Assembly: GCA_038869735.1 (NCBI GenBank)
Contig: JAWCQO010000002.1
Location: 73,337-137,336, forward strand
DNA length: 64,000 nucleotides
From: Candidatus Anstonellales archaeon
Lineage (GTDB): Archaea; Micrarchaeota; Micrarchaeia; Anstonellales; CG1-02-47-40
Direction: 5' to 3'
Part shown: piece by piece, positions 1 through 7,222 of the stretch
How positions within the stretch are numbered: the stretch's first letter is position 1
Layout: every line of letters begins with the position of its first letter
The notes under the pieces: model-generated
Told to the model about the DNA's origin: nothing
Seen by the model: the letters and a program-made list of their open reading frames with translations, nothing else
Database searches by the model: none
Program-made: the position numbers and the translations under genes

Positions 1-181
1 AAAACGAAACTCCAAACATAACACCTCCAGTCAGAGCTTTTCCACCAAAAAGCTCAAGTGCCCCTAAGGCGGCAAATACAAGTGAAAGTGCCGTCCATTG
101 ATTCGGAGAAATCGGAATTAGTGAAAATATCTCGCCTGCTCTATCTGATATGCGCCGCGCAAAATTTGTCTCTTTTAGCAT
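1..181 (-). CDS. CDP-alcohol phosphatidyltransferase, N-terminal part (probable archaetidylinositol phosphate synthase); runs off the window
   Basis: Only the first 60 codons lie in the window. They read MLKETNFARRISDRAGEIFS, then a segment with SPNQWTALSLVFAALGA entering a first membrane helix. This matches the start of archaeal CDP-alcohol phosphotransferases; the catalytic DGxxAR motif would lie beyond the edge. The ATG is at 181-179, two bases after the stop of the inositol-1-phosphate synthase gene, so the two are co-transcribed. That neighbour supplies inositol phosphate, which makes transfer of a CDP-archaeol lipid to inositol phosphate the likely reaction, at the membrane. The substrate is inferred from context; another headgroup is possible. 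Confidence 0.7.
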   Translation of the reverse strand, partial: MLKETNFARRISDRAGEIFSLIPISPNQWTALSLVFAALGALELFGGKALTGGVMFGVSF

Positions 182-183
182 CT

Positions 184-1272
184 TCACTCATCGCATGAAA
201 TAAATTCTTCCAACATTTTTCTTGCAACATCATCACTATATTGCTTTGGGGGGTGTTTCATAAGATAAGCTGACGCTGCCTCAATGGGTCCGCCAAGTCC
301 CCTATCCATTGCGATTTTAGCTGCTCTAATTGCATCAATAGCAATTCCTGCAGAATTTGCTTTATCATCAGCCTCCAATCTCACGTCTATACTATAAGGC
401 ATACCCGCCCACATAGCACCTTCTATTCTCATAAACATAATCTTTGTGTTTCCTAAAAAAGGAATGAAATCACTTGGACCAACGTATATATTAGCATCAG
501 GCAACCTCTCCTTAAGCTGACTCTGAACACTTTCAGTTTTTGAAATTTTCTTACTCTCAAGTCTCTTTTGTTCCTTCATGTTTATGAAATCAGTATTTCC
601 CCCTACGTTTATCTGATACGTCCTCAAAATTTTAGCCCCTCTTTCGTCGCAGAGCCTCACAAGAGTTCTATGCAATATTGTAGCTCCAACTAGCCCCTTT
701 ATATCGTCACCTACTACAGGAATCCCGGCCCTTTCAAATCTCCTTCCCCATCTGCCATCGCTTGCAATAAATACAGGAATGCAATTTACAAAAGCACATC
801 CAGCCTCTAGTGCAACTCTGGCCCAAAATTCAGTAGCTTTCTGACTTCCCACAGGAAGGTAATTGATGATTACTTCCGTTTCCGTCTTCCTTAACTTGTT
901 TAAAATTTCCTTTTTTAGTTGACTCGGGCTTTTTTTGTTTTTGATCGGATTTATCCTGTTCTCAACCCATATCCCTACTCCGTCTAGAACCGGACTCTCA
1001 GATACAATGCACTCGCTCTTAGGCATCCGTTCTACCCACCGAACCAAATTTGGTTCGCAGTATACAGCTTCGTGCAGATGCTTGCCTATCTTATTTTTTC
1101 CAACATCAAAGGCCGATACAAATTCTATATCGTCCCACGAATACTCCCCAACCTTCTCGTGCATTATCCCGATTACTTTCTTTTCTGGGTTTTGATGATA
1201 ATATTCAATTCCCTGATATAGGCCAGCAAAACAGTTTCCGACACCTACGACTCCGACACGTATCTTTGACAT
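184..1272 (-). CDS. inositol-1-phosphate synthase
   Basis: NAD-dependent enzyme converting glucose-6-phosphate to inositol-1-phosphate, the first step to inositol lipids and solutes. The N-terminal Rossmann loop GVVGVGNCFAG and the later motifs NYLPVGSQKA, GDDIKG, GGNTDF and SVDVRLE-type SIDVRLEADDKANSAG are those of the archaeal/actinobacterial form, and the length (362 residues) fits it. An upstream in-frame TTG at 1284 exists, but the ATG at 1272 has GTGAT just before it and gives the standard N terminus MSKIRVGVVG. It is the first gene of an operon with the CDP-alcohol phosphotransferase. AT-rich TATA-like sequence lies at about 1300-1345 on this strand. Confidence 0.9.
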   Translation of the reverse strand: MSKIRVGVVGVGNCFAGLYQGIEYYHQNPEKKVIGIMHEKVGEYSWDDIEFVSAFDVGKNKIGKHLHEAVYCEPNLVRWVERMPKSECIVSESPVLDGVGIWVENRINPIKNKKSPSQLKKEILNKLRKTETEVIINYLPVGSQKATEFWARVALEAGCAFVNCIPVFIASDGRWGRRFERAGIPVVGDDIKGLVGATILHRTLVRLCDERGAKILRTYQINVGGNTDFINMKEQKRLESKKISKTESVQSQLKERLPDANIYVGPSDFIPFLGNTKIMFMRIEGAMWAGMPYSIDVRLEADDKANSAGIAIDAIRAAKIAMDRGLGGPIEAASAYLMKHPPKQYSDDVARKMLEEFISCDE

Positions 1273-1408
1273 GCAATCACGCAAAATATTTTAGTTCCAT
1301 ATAAATATATACCTCCATATAAATATATAAAATATATACATATATTTGCCTTTCCTTCGAATTTTCTCTTTGACTGCAACAAACGCACTTGGACAGTCAT
1401 CCGCAGCA

Positions 1409-1798
1409 TCAATACAAAGCTAAATAAGACCTTTCTCGTAATCCAATTATCCTTATCCCTTCGCCAAGCAACTTCCTTTTGAGAAGGATATCGTTTGTGC
1501 AAACGATTGCGGATTCCTTTTTTGCAAAATCAAATATCCACTTATCTACTTCTCCGTGACTTTCGACTATCTTTATTCTGCCCTCATCATTTAATTTATG
1601 CAACATTGTAATAGCAAGATTTGCCGCACGCCCAACCCTTCCTTTGTTACGCCGCAAATGCATAAGCTCCCCAACTACTCCGGAAGGCACTATTATTCTA
1701 TAAGGACATTCAACTATTCTTCCTATCTCTGAAAAAATATCAACTCTAAACTGATAGGAAACAAGCAAAAAATTTGTGTCAAAGATAATAACTTGCAT
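1409..1798 (-). CDS. PIN-domain ribonuclease, Fcf1/VapC-like
   Basis: A 129-residue stand-alone PIN domain. It starts MQVIIFDTNFLL with the first catalytic Asp in strand 1, has an acidic residue in GVVGELMHL, and a late conserved Asp in CTNDILLKRKL followed by GIRIIGLRERSYL. These fit the archaeal single-domain PIN family related to eukaryotic Fcf1/Utp23, which act in rRNA processing. No antitoxin gene is adjacent, so a housekeeping RNA-processing nuclease is more likely than a toxin. A TATA-like CTTTAAAG lies about 30 bases upstream of the ATG, so the mRNA may be leaderless. Target RNA unknown. Confidence 0.75.
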   Translation of the reverse strand: MQVIIFDTNFLLVSYQFRVDIFSEIGRIVECPYRIIVPSGVVGELMHLRRNKGRVGRAANLAITMLHKLNDEGRIKIVESHGEVDKWIFDFAKKESAIVCTNDILLKRKLLGEGIRIIGLRERSYLALY

Positions 1799-1904
1799 AT
1801 AAACAAATCTTGCTTAACAAAAACTTTAAAGCAACTTGTCTTGACTTAACTATGCCAGCAATGTCTACTTAGACGCCTCCCTCACTTCTCAGTTCAAAAA
1901 GCAA

Positions 1905-1967
1905 TATTTTTAATCTTTTATATTAAAACTAAACCATCTGCATCTACTCATCTCATTTTTGGAGGTG
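1905..1967 (+). promoter_or_regulatory. promoter and Shine-Dalgarno of the pyrophosphatase gene
   Basis: Two overlapping TATA-like stretches occur at about 1905-1914 and 1916-1926. A strong GGAGGTGG lies at 1961-1968, eight bases before the ATG at 1976. The leader would be 25-45 bases, so this gene uses a Shine-Dalgarno start. Confidence 0.5.
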
Positions 1968-1975
1968 GCGTTGCA

Positions 1976-4090
1976 ATGGAGAATTCTACTCAAATTCTCG
2001 TTTCGCTTTTCTGTGGTCTGCTGTCAATAGGCATTTCACTCTTTCTTTATCTCAAAATCCGGAAAGCTGAAAAAGGAGATCAAAAGATGAATGAAATTGC
2101 AGACGCGATACGCATAGGAGCAATTGCTTATCTAAAAAGACAAACAAGATACGTAGGTTTTTTTGCAGCCGTTGTGGCAGCAATTTTTTTAGTTATAGGC
2201 GCACTTTTTGATAGACTTTGGTTTGGAATTGCAATCGCTTTTCTGGTGGGAGCGGCTTCTTCATCACTAGCAGGTTATATAGGAATGGATATAACTACAC
2301 AAGCAAACGTACGCACCGCACAAGCTGCAAAGAAAGGATTGGGTGAAGCGCTCAACGTTTCATTCCATGCCGGAGTTGTTATGGGTCTGGCCGTTGTAGG
2401 GCTCGGCTTGACTGGAATCTCAATTCTTCTACTCTTTTTTGACTGGACAATCTCAAACTCTATCTTAGTATCAGTTGAAAACCAGAGCGCAGCCCTAATG
2501 CAAATGATAGCTGGAATGGCCTTTGGTGCCTCCCTCGTTGCAATGTTTGCGCGGGTAGGAGGGGGGATATTCACCAAAGGAGCAGACGTAGGAGCAGACC
2601 TAGTTGGAAAAATTGAGAAGGGAATTCCAGAAGACGACCCTAGAAATCCAGCAGTTATAGCTGATAATGTAGGCGACAATGTTGGCGATTGCGCAGGTAT
2701 GGGCGCAGACATATTTGAGTCATACGTAGTAACTCTCATAGCTTCTATGATTCTCGGAAACATCGTGCTTGGACCTAGCGGCATGTTTTTTCCTTTACTA
2801 ATTGCTGTGGGGGGTATACTTGCAACGTTTATAGGCGCTTCTGTTGTAAGGATTAAAGATAATGCCGACCCTATGACAGCGCTATCAAAAGGCATTCTTG
2901 TAACAGCAATCGTATGCGCAACTTTATTCTATTTTTTGTCATCCTTCTCACTACCACAGGAAAGCTCGTTTGGCGTTTTTCTCTCAGCACTGGTTGGGCT
3001 TTGTGTAGGTCTTGCAATAGTGTATATCACTGATTACTTCACTTCCACAACCAAACCTCCAGTCAGAGATATAGCAACATCTTCACAGACTGGAGCAGGC
3101 ACGAACCTGATTACAGGAATAGCCGTAGGTCTTAAATCGACTGCACCCTATGCTCTGACAATTTCTCTTGGTATTTTACTCTCCTTCAAGTTTGGTGGTG
3201 TTTATGGGGTTGCAATAGCAACAATGGCTATGCTTTCACTTGCAGGAATTGTTGTAGCTGTAGATACTTTTGGTCCAGTTGCTGACAACGCAGGCGGAAT
3301 CGTTGAGATGTCTGGCCTTCCTGCCTCTGTTAGGGCAGTTACAGAAAGGCTTGATGCAGTCGGAAACACAACAAAAGCAACAACCAAAGGGTTTGCCATC
3401 GCGTCAGCAGGTTTGGCTGCGCTTGCTCTTCTTCTTGCCTTTGCTCACGAAGTGAACCTAACAGCCAATAAGCTTGGAATAACTGGCTTCCCTCTCTCTG
3501 CTTCCGGTGTACCAATAATAAATATAATGGACGCATCGGTTATAATCGGTCTTGTAGTAGGCGGAGCCCTTCCTTTCATCTTTTCTTCATATGCTTTGAT
3601 GGCAGTAGGCAAAGCTGCCCAAAAGATTATTCTTGAAGTGAGACGTCAGTTTAGATCAATAGATGGCTTGATGGAGGGGAAAGCAAAGCCAGACTACGCT
3701 TCCTGTGTAGATATTTCAACTGATGCTGCTATTCGCGAGCTTCTTGTTCCAGGGCTTCTGGCAGTGGGAACTCCACTTGCAGTAGGCTTTATGCTGGATT
3801 CTGCTGCAGTTGCAGGATTCTTAGTAGGTGCCCTCATATCCGGCCAGCTTCTGGCTGTATTTATGAGCAACGCCGGTGCAGCGTGGGACAACGGAAAGAA
3901 ATACATCGAACAGGGCAATCTTGGAGGAAAAGGTTCTGAAGCTCACAAAGCAGCAGTAGTTGGCGATACTGTTGGGGATCCCTTTAAGGATACAGCAGGC
4001 CCATCGCTCAACCCAATGATTAAAATTTTAAATACGATTTCCATCCTGTTCGTTTCATTCTTTTTGCAGTATGCACTGCATTTTATATGA
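1976..4090 (+). CDS. hppA: membrane-bound proton-pumping pyrophosphatase, K+-independent type
   Basis: Hydrolyses pyrophosphate and pumps H+ across the membrane. It has 704 residues, about 16 hydrophobic helices, and the substrate-site signatures DVGADLVGKIE, DDPRNPAVIADNVGDNVGD and late GDTVGDPFKDTAGPS. In the family the residue after GNTT separates subclasses: Ala in K+-dependent pumps, Lys in K+-independent ones. Here it reads VGNTTKATTKGFA, so the K+-independent H+ pump is predicted. The start has a strong Shine-Dalgarno sequence. It is monocistronic, with about 210 bases before the next gene. It probably recovers energy from pyrophosphate made by aminoacyl-tRNA and nucleotide synthesis. 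Confidence 0.96.
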   Translation: MENSTQILVSLFCGLLSIGISLFLYLKIRKAEKGDQKMNEIADAIRIGAIAYLKRQTRYVGFFAAVVAAIFLVIGALFDRLWFGIAIAFLVGAASSSLAGYIGMDITTQANVRTAQAAKKGLGEALNVSFHAGVVMGLAVVGLGLTGISILLLFFDWTISNSILVSVENQSAALMQMIAGMAFGASLVAMFARVGGGIFTKGADVGADLVGKIEKGIPEDDPRNPAVIADNVGDNVGDCAGMGADIFESYVVTLIASMILGNIVLGPSGMFFPLLIAVGGILATFIGASVVRIKDNADPMTALSKGILVTAIVCATLFYFLSSFSLPQESSFGVFLSALVGLCVGLAIVYITDYFTSTTKPPVRDIATSSQTGAGTNLITGIAVGLKSTAPYALTISLGILLSFKFGGVYGVAIATMAMLSLAGIVVAVDTFGPVADNAGGIVEMSGLPASVRAVTERLDAVGNTTKATTKGFAIASAGLAALALLLAFAHEVNLTANKLGITGFPLSASGVPIINIMDASVIIGLVVGGALPFIFSSYALMAVGKAAQKIILEVRRQFRSIDGLMEGKAKPDYASCVDISTDAAIRELLVPGLLAVGTPLAVGFMLDSAAVAGFLVGALISGQLLAVFMSNAGAAWDNGKKYIEQGNLGGKGSEAHKAAVVGDTVGDPFKDTAGPSLNPMIKILNTISILFVSFFLQYALHFI

Positions 4091-4267
4091 AACCCATTCC
4101 CACTAACTCCAGATTAGGAACCCAGATCAGAGCAGTGGCCAATAATTTGCCAAGAGCTTAATCTGAATGCTTAAAACAGCTCCTGAACCCTTGTAAATTT
4201 GAGCTATCTACATCCCCTCTACACCCCCTCCAATACACCAAAAACGAATCACCTTGCAAACTCTCAT

Positions 4268-4276
4268 CTTTTTAAT
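4268..4276 (+). promoter_or_regulatory. TATA box for a leaderless receiver-domain mRNA
   Basis: CTTTTTAAT is centred 29 bases before the GTG at 4301, the spacing expected if transcription starts at the start codon. No Shine-Dalgarno sequence precedes that GTG. Confidence 0.45.
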
Positions 4277-4300
4277 TTTGTTGGCGCAAAACTATTCATT

Positions 4301-4789
4301 GTGTTGAATATCTTAGTTGTCGAAGACAACGAAACACTACTAAAGCTATATATTGAGGCATTTCGTGTAGCCTCCCACTCTATAGGCTCAGAAATCCAAA
4401 TTACGACAGCGGAAAACGGACGAGTTGGACTAAAAAGATTCCTAGAGCGCTGGAACGATGGCCATCCATTTGATGCGGTCTTTACAGATGAAGATATGCC
4501 GGAAATGACCGGCAGAGAAATGAGCGCTGAGATCAGAAAGTTATGTGGAATCCCAATCATAAGAATAAGCGGAAGTTTGCAAAAAGAAGAAGGCTATTTT
4601 ACGTTCAACCTTCAAAAGCCATTTAAGCTTTCAAATCTGATTGACATAGTCAGGAACATTAGAGATTCATTGGAGCTTTCACAATTACCAAAAAGCGAAT
4701 CAAGAAAAGCATTTGCTAAGCCAACCAAAACCATCCCATTAACTAATGAAATCTCAAAAAACAAAAGACGCATTCAAACTGCCCAATAA
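4301..4789 (+). CDS. single-domain response regulator (receiver domain)
   Basis: A CheY-like receiver of about 120 residues with a basic C-terminal tail of about 40. It begins LNILVVEDNE (acidic pocket) and has the phospho-acceptor Asp in VFTDEDMPEMTG, the switch Ser in IRISGS and the conserved Lys in LQKPF. No output domain is visible; the tail (SESRKAFAKPTKT onward) is low-complexity and Lys-rich. The open frame extends back to 4199, but the receiver fold starts at GTG 4301, which has a well-placed TATA box. No histidine kinase gene is in the window, so the partner is unknown. Confidence 0.85.
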   Translation: MLNILVVEDNETLLKLYIEAFRVASHSIGSEIQITTAENGRVGLKRFLERWNDGHPFDAVFTDEDMPEMTGREMSAEIRKLCGIPIIRISGSLQKEEGYFTFNLQKPFKLSNLIDIVRNIRDSLELSQLPKSESRKAFAKPTKTIPLTNEISKNKRRIQTAQ

Positions 4790-4818
4790 ACTAAACACCA
4801 ACAATCCAAGCTACGTCT

Positions 4819-5001
4819 GGCACAAATTAATTCATTGGTGAATTCTTTTCGAATGAAAGAGCCGAGAGCGAAAGAAAATTAACTCCAAAAAAGGCACAAA
4901 TTAATTCATTGGTGAATTCTTTTCGAATGAAAGAGCCGAGAGCGAAAGAAAATTAACTCCAAAAAAGGCACAAATTAATTCATTGGTGAATTCTTTTCGA
5001 A
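4819..5001 (+). repeat. 74-bp tandem repeat, 2.5 copies
   Basis: Copies begin at 4819, 4893 and 4967 (exact 74-base steps). The first two are complete and look identical; the third stops after 35 bases at TTTTCGAA. Each unit holds a small perfect inverted repeat, AATTCATTGGTGAATT (6-bp stem, TTGG loop). The array lies between the receiver gene and the rpo7 promoter and has no coding frame. The rest of the 360-base gap holds only the rpo7 promoter. Confidence 0.95.
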
Positions 5002-5061
5002 CAGTCCCTGCGATTCTTTAACTCCGCAACTCTAAGCTAATAAATCATCAAAAGCGAAAGC

Positions 5062-5070
5062 TATTTATAC
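5062..5070 (+). promoter_or_regulatory. TATA box for the rpo7 operon
   Basis: TATTTATAC lies about 85 bases upstream of the chosen GTG start (5150), just after the 74-bp repeat array. It would drive rpo7, spt4 and probably rps26e with a leader of about 55 bases. Confidence 0.45.
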
Positions 5071-5149
5071 GTATTAAGAGAATACTCTTCTTGACGTCTG
5101 CTGTTTGCGATTGTGCCTCGAACACAAAATCAAAAATCAAGGTGAACTT

Positions 5150-5731
5150 GTGTATTGGAAGATAGAATTGGAAGATAGAGTGCGCGTTCCTCCACAGTAC
5201 TTTTCCATGAATCTAAACGATGCGATAACGCAGATTCTGCGCGAGAAATACGAGCGCATATGTGACAAAGACCTTGGCGTTATCATTTCAATATGGGACG
5301 CAAAGACTCATGGGGATGGAACGGTGATTCATGGAGACGGAGCAGCCTACTATGATGTATCTTTTTTGGCTCTCACATACCTCCCAGAGGTAAACGAAAT
5401 TTACGAGGCAGAAGTTTCAGAACTCGTTGAATTCGGAGCATTTTTAGATCTCGGCCCAGTCGAAGGTCTAGTACATCTATCGCAGATAGCAAATGACTTT
5501 CTTACATTCAACAAAAAAATTCCCGCATTTGTTGGTAAAGAATCAAAAAAATCACTCAAAAAAGGAGACCATGTTTTTGCAAAGGTATCAACAGTAAGTA
5601 TGAAGAGCTCACTAAATGATGTAAAAATAGGGCTTACCATGAGACCGGAAGGTTTGGGAAAGGACGAATGGATTGTGTTAGCAGAGAAGAAAAAAACGGA
5701 AGAGAGTAAAAAGACTCAGGAGAAAAAATAA
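5150..5731 (+). CDS. rpo7: DNA-directed RNA polymerase subunit Rpo7 (RpoE')
   Basis: Stalk subunit of archaeal RNA polymerase, partner of Rpo4. The N-terminal half (VYWKIELEDRVRVPPQYF, GDGTVIHGDGAAYYDVSF) is the Rpb7 tip domain. The second half is an S1/OB RNA-binding domain, with YEAEVSELVEFGAFLDLGPV and EGLVHLSQI. The open frame starts at 5105, but GTG 5150 has GGTGA four bases before it and gives the family N terminus, so 193 residues are chosen. The C-terminal tail is Lys/Glu-rich. spt4 and rps26e follow on the same strand. Confidence 0.93.
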   Translation: MYWKIELEDRVRVPPQYFSMNLNDAITQILREKYERICDKDLGVIISIWDAKTHGDGTVIHGDGAAYYDVSFLALTYLPEVNEIYEAEVSELVEFGAFLDLGPVEGLVHLSQIANDFLTFNKKIPAFVGKESKKSLKKGDHVFAKVSTVSMKSSLNDVKIGLTMRPEGLGKDEWIVLAEKKKTEESKKTQEKK

Positions 5732-5847
5732 CAGGTTCGTTAGGGCAGGATAAAGAATAAAGAATAGGTCTGAAAAAGAATTAAATCTGAACAGAATTAA
5801 AGAAAAAAAAGCATCAAAAACATAAAGTTGTGGGTGAAATCTGAAAA

Positions 5848-6039
5848 ATGGAAAAGTTTAAAGCATGTAAAAATTGCAGGACTCTTTTCATAACAGGTTC
5901 AACATGTCCACTATGTAACTCAAGTGATATTACTGATAAATATTCAAGTCAAATAATCTTTTTTGATATAGAAAAGTCCCAAATAGCAAAAAAATTTGGT
6001 GCAACGGTTCCCGGAAGATACGCGGTGCGTGTTAGATAG
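5848..6039 (+). CDS. spt4: transcription elongation factor Spt4 (RpoE'')
   Basis: A 63-residue zinc protein that pairs with Spt5 to hold RNA polymerase in elongation mode. Two zinc knuckle pairs are seen, CKNC and CPLC, followed by the Spt4 core (IIFFDIEKSQIAKKFGATVPG, here cited in part) and the closing GRYAVRVR. GGTGA lies before the ATG. The rpo7-spt4 order is the common archaeal arrangement. The stop is 22 bases before the S26e start. Confidence 0.93.
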   Translation: MEKFKACKNCRTLFITGSTCPLCNSSDITDKYSSQIIFFDIEKSQIAKKFGATVPGRYAVRVR

Positions 6040-6061
6040 TAAACACCAGAGGAGTGTATGC

Positions 6062-6403
6062 ATGGGAAATAAGAAAAAGAGGGGAAGGGAGCGTTTGCTG
6101 AACTGTAGCTCATGCGGTAGGAGAGTACCACGCGATAAGGCAGTTCAGTTTGACCGCACATTAATCTTTTCCACAGATATGAAAACAAAAGATGATGTTA
6201 AGGTCCTCTCTCGCGTTTCGAACAATTATTGTCCCTCATGTGCAAAAGCAATGAGAATATACGAAAAGAAAAAGGAGATACTCAGAAAGCGAAGGCAGCT
6301 GAGGGAATCAAGGCGGCATTTCAGGCAATCCTTCGGTCAGCAATCTACCTATCCTAAAAATCAGGAAAGTGGCCAGCCGCATTTTTCAAAAATTTCACAA
6401 TAG
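6062..6403 (+). CDS. rps26e: 30S ribosomal protein S26e
   Basis: A small-subunit protein of the eukaryotic/archaeal S26e family. The core has CSSCGRRVPRDKAV and NYCPSCAKAMRIYEKKKE, matching the conserved CxxC-VPxDKA and YCxSCA zinc signatures. The C-terminal 45 residues are basic (RRQLRESRRHFRQS) and end in a Gln/Ser-rich tail. The frame is open from 5996, overlapping spt4, but ATG 6062 has GAGGAGTG just upstream and starts the family domain. S26e is typical of TACK-type archaea and eukaryotes and is missing from most Euryarchaeota, so it is a useful lineage marker. Confidence 0.88.
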   Translation: MGNKKKRGRERLLNCSSCGRRVPRDKAVQFDRTLIFSTDMKTKDDVKVLSRVSNNYCPSCAKAMRIYEKKKEILRKRRQLRESRRHFRQSFGQQSTYPKNQESGQPHFSKISQ

Positions 6404-6482
6404 TTAATTTAATAACAAGATATCACACTATAACATATTAACATATAACGCCATCAAAAAGTGGCGTACGTGGGGTGGCGTG

Positions 6483-6782
6483 ATGGAGGAGACGATAAGT
6501 TTTGAAGGAAAAAAATATGTAGGCATCCGTCTCCAACTTGGAAACGTCCCTCTTATTATCATCAAAGCAAAACACGGCTACGTGGCATGCAGCTACATAG
6601 ACAAAGAGACCGCAGAAAAACTTGGCGACATTGCTTGCTTTGTTTCTGGTGTAAAATCTTACGAAGATATCCTAAGGGCAAAAATTCGCTCTGCAACGCA
6701 ATGGGCGGAAGACATAGGAATACGGGAAGGAATGAGCGTTAAAAAAGCACTGGAACTCATAGACTCCTATGATGGAAAATAG
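6483..6782 (+). CDS. DUF1805 (YunC-like) protein
   Basis: A 99-residue protein with the DUF1805 pattern: an N-terminal strand EGKKYVGIRLQLGNVPLIII, then AKHGYVACSYI, AEKLGDIACFVSGVKSYEDIL and a C-terminal IGIREGMSVKKALELI. The family is found in archaea and Firmicutes and has no settled biochemical role. GTG at 6480 is directly followed by ATG at 6483; GGGGTGG upstream serves either, and ATG is preferred. No clear operon partner. Confidence 0.75.
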   Translation: MEETISFEGKKYVGIRLQLGNVPLIIIKAKHGYVACSYIDKETAEKLGDIACFVSGVKSYEDILRAKIRSATQWAEDIGIREGMSVKKALELIDSYDGK

Positions 6783-6829
6783 TCTTGTGGTAGATAGACA
6801 TAAGAACTAGACGCTCTAAGACATTAACA

Positions 6830-7222
6830 TTAAGTAACATAACTTAGGCAATTCAGCACTATTTGTTGTCGGGCATTCTCATCATCAAAATATCCGGGCT
6901 CTAATTCATCGCAGAATCTTCTGTTTCGAGTTGCCTGGGCTAATCTTAAAAGGCAGAGTATGGCCCCCCTCTTTGCCTCGCCCTCATCATTAATCCTATA
7001 TTGATTACGAAATTGGAAGATTCCCTTACACGTATCAATTCCTTCTTGTACGTTACCCCTCATCATCACGGCATAAGCTGCTAAATTAGAAAAACAGTTT
7101 ATCCTATTATCCACACCAACAACTTCCATACAGTCTCGCTGCTCATAATTTGTGCATCCTGACAAAATCACAAAAACAGACAAAGGTAAAAGTAAAATCA
7201 AAACCCCGTAACGTGATTTCAC
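6830..7222 (-). CDS. small predicted lipoprotein, coupled to cdc6
   Basis: A 130-residue protein of unknown function. It has a signal peptide (MKSRYGVLILLLPLSVFVI) ending in a lipobox-like LSGC, so it is probably exported and lipid-anchored at Cys22. The mature part carries five more cysteines (DCMEV, NCFSN, DTCKG, LCLLR, NCLSY) and is mostly helical. The GTG start overlaps the stop of cdc6 (GTGA), which implies translational coupling. There is no obvious functional link to replication. No recognised family. Confidence 0.6.
   Translation of the reverse strand: MKSRYGVLILLLPLSVFVILSGCTNYEQRDCMEVVGVDNRINCFSNLAAYAVMMRGNVQEGIDTCKGIFQFRNQYRINDEGEAKRGAILCLLRLAQATRNRRFCDELEPGYFDDENARQQIVLNCLSYVT

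Noticed and set aside
1305-1345. Short AT repeat (CCATATAAATATATA twice)
   Set aside because: It is most simply the AT-rich promoter of the inositol-1-phosphate synthase operon; too short and biased to call a repeat element.
5996-6061. N-terminal extension of S26e overlapping spt4
   Set aside because: The 22 extra residues are in another frame of spt4, and the Shine-Dalgarno site supports ATG 6062.
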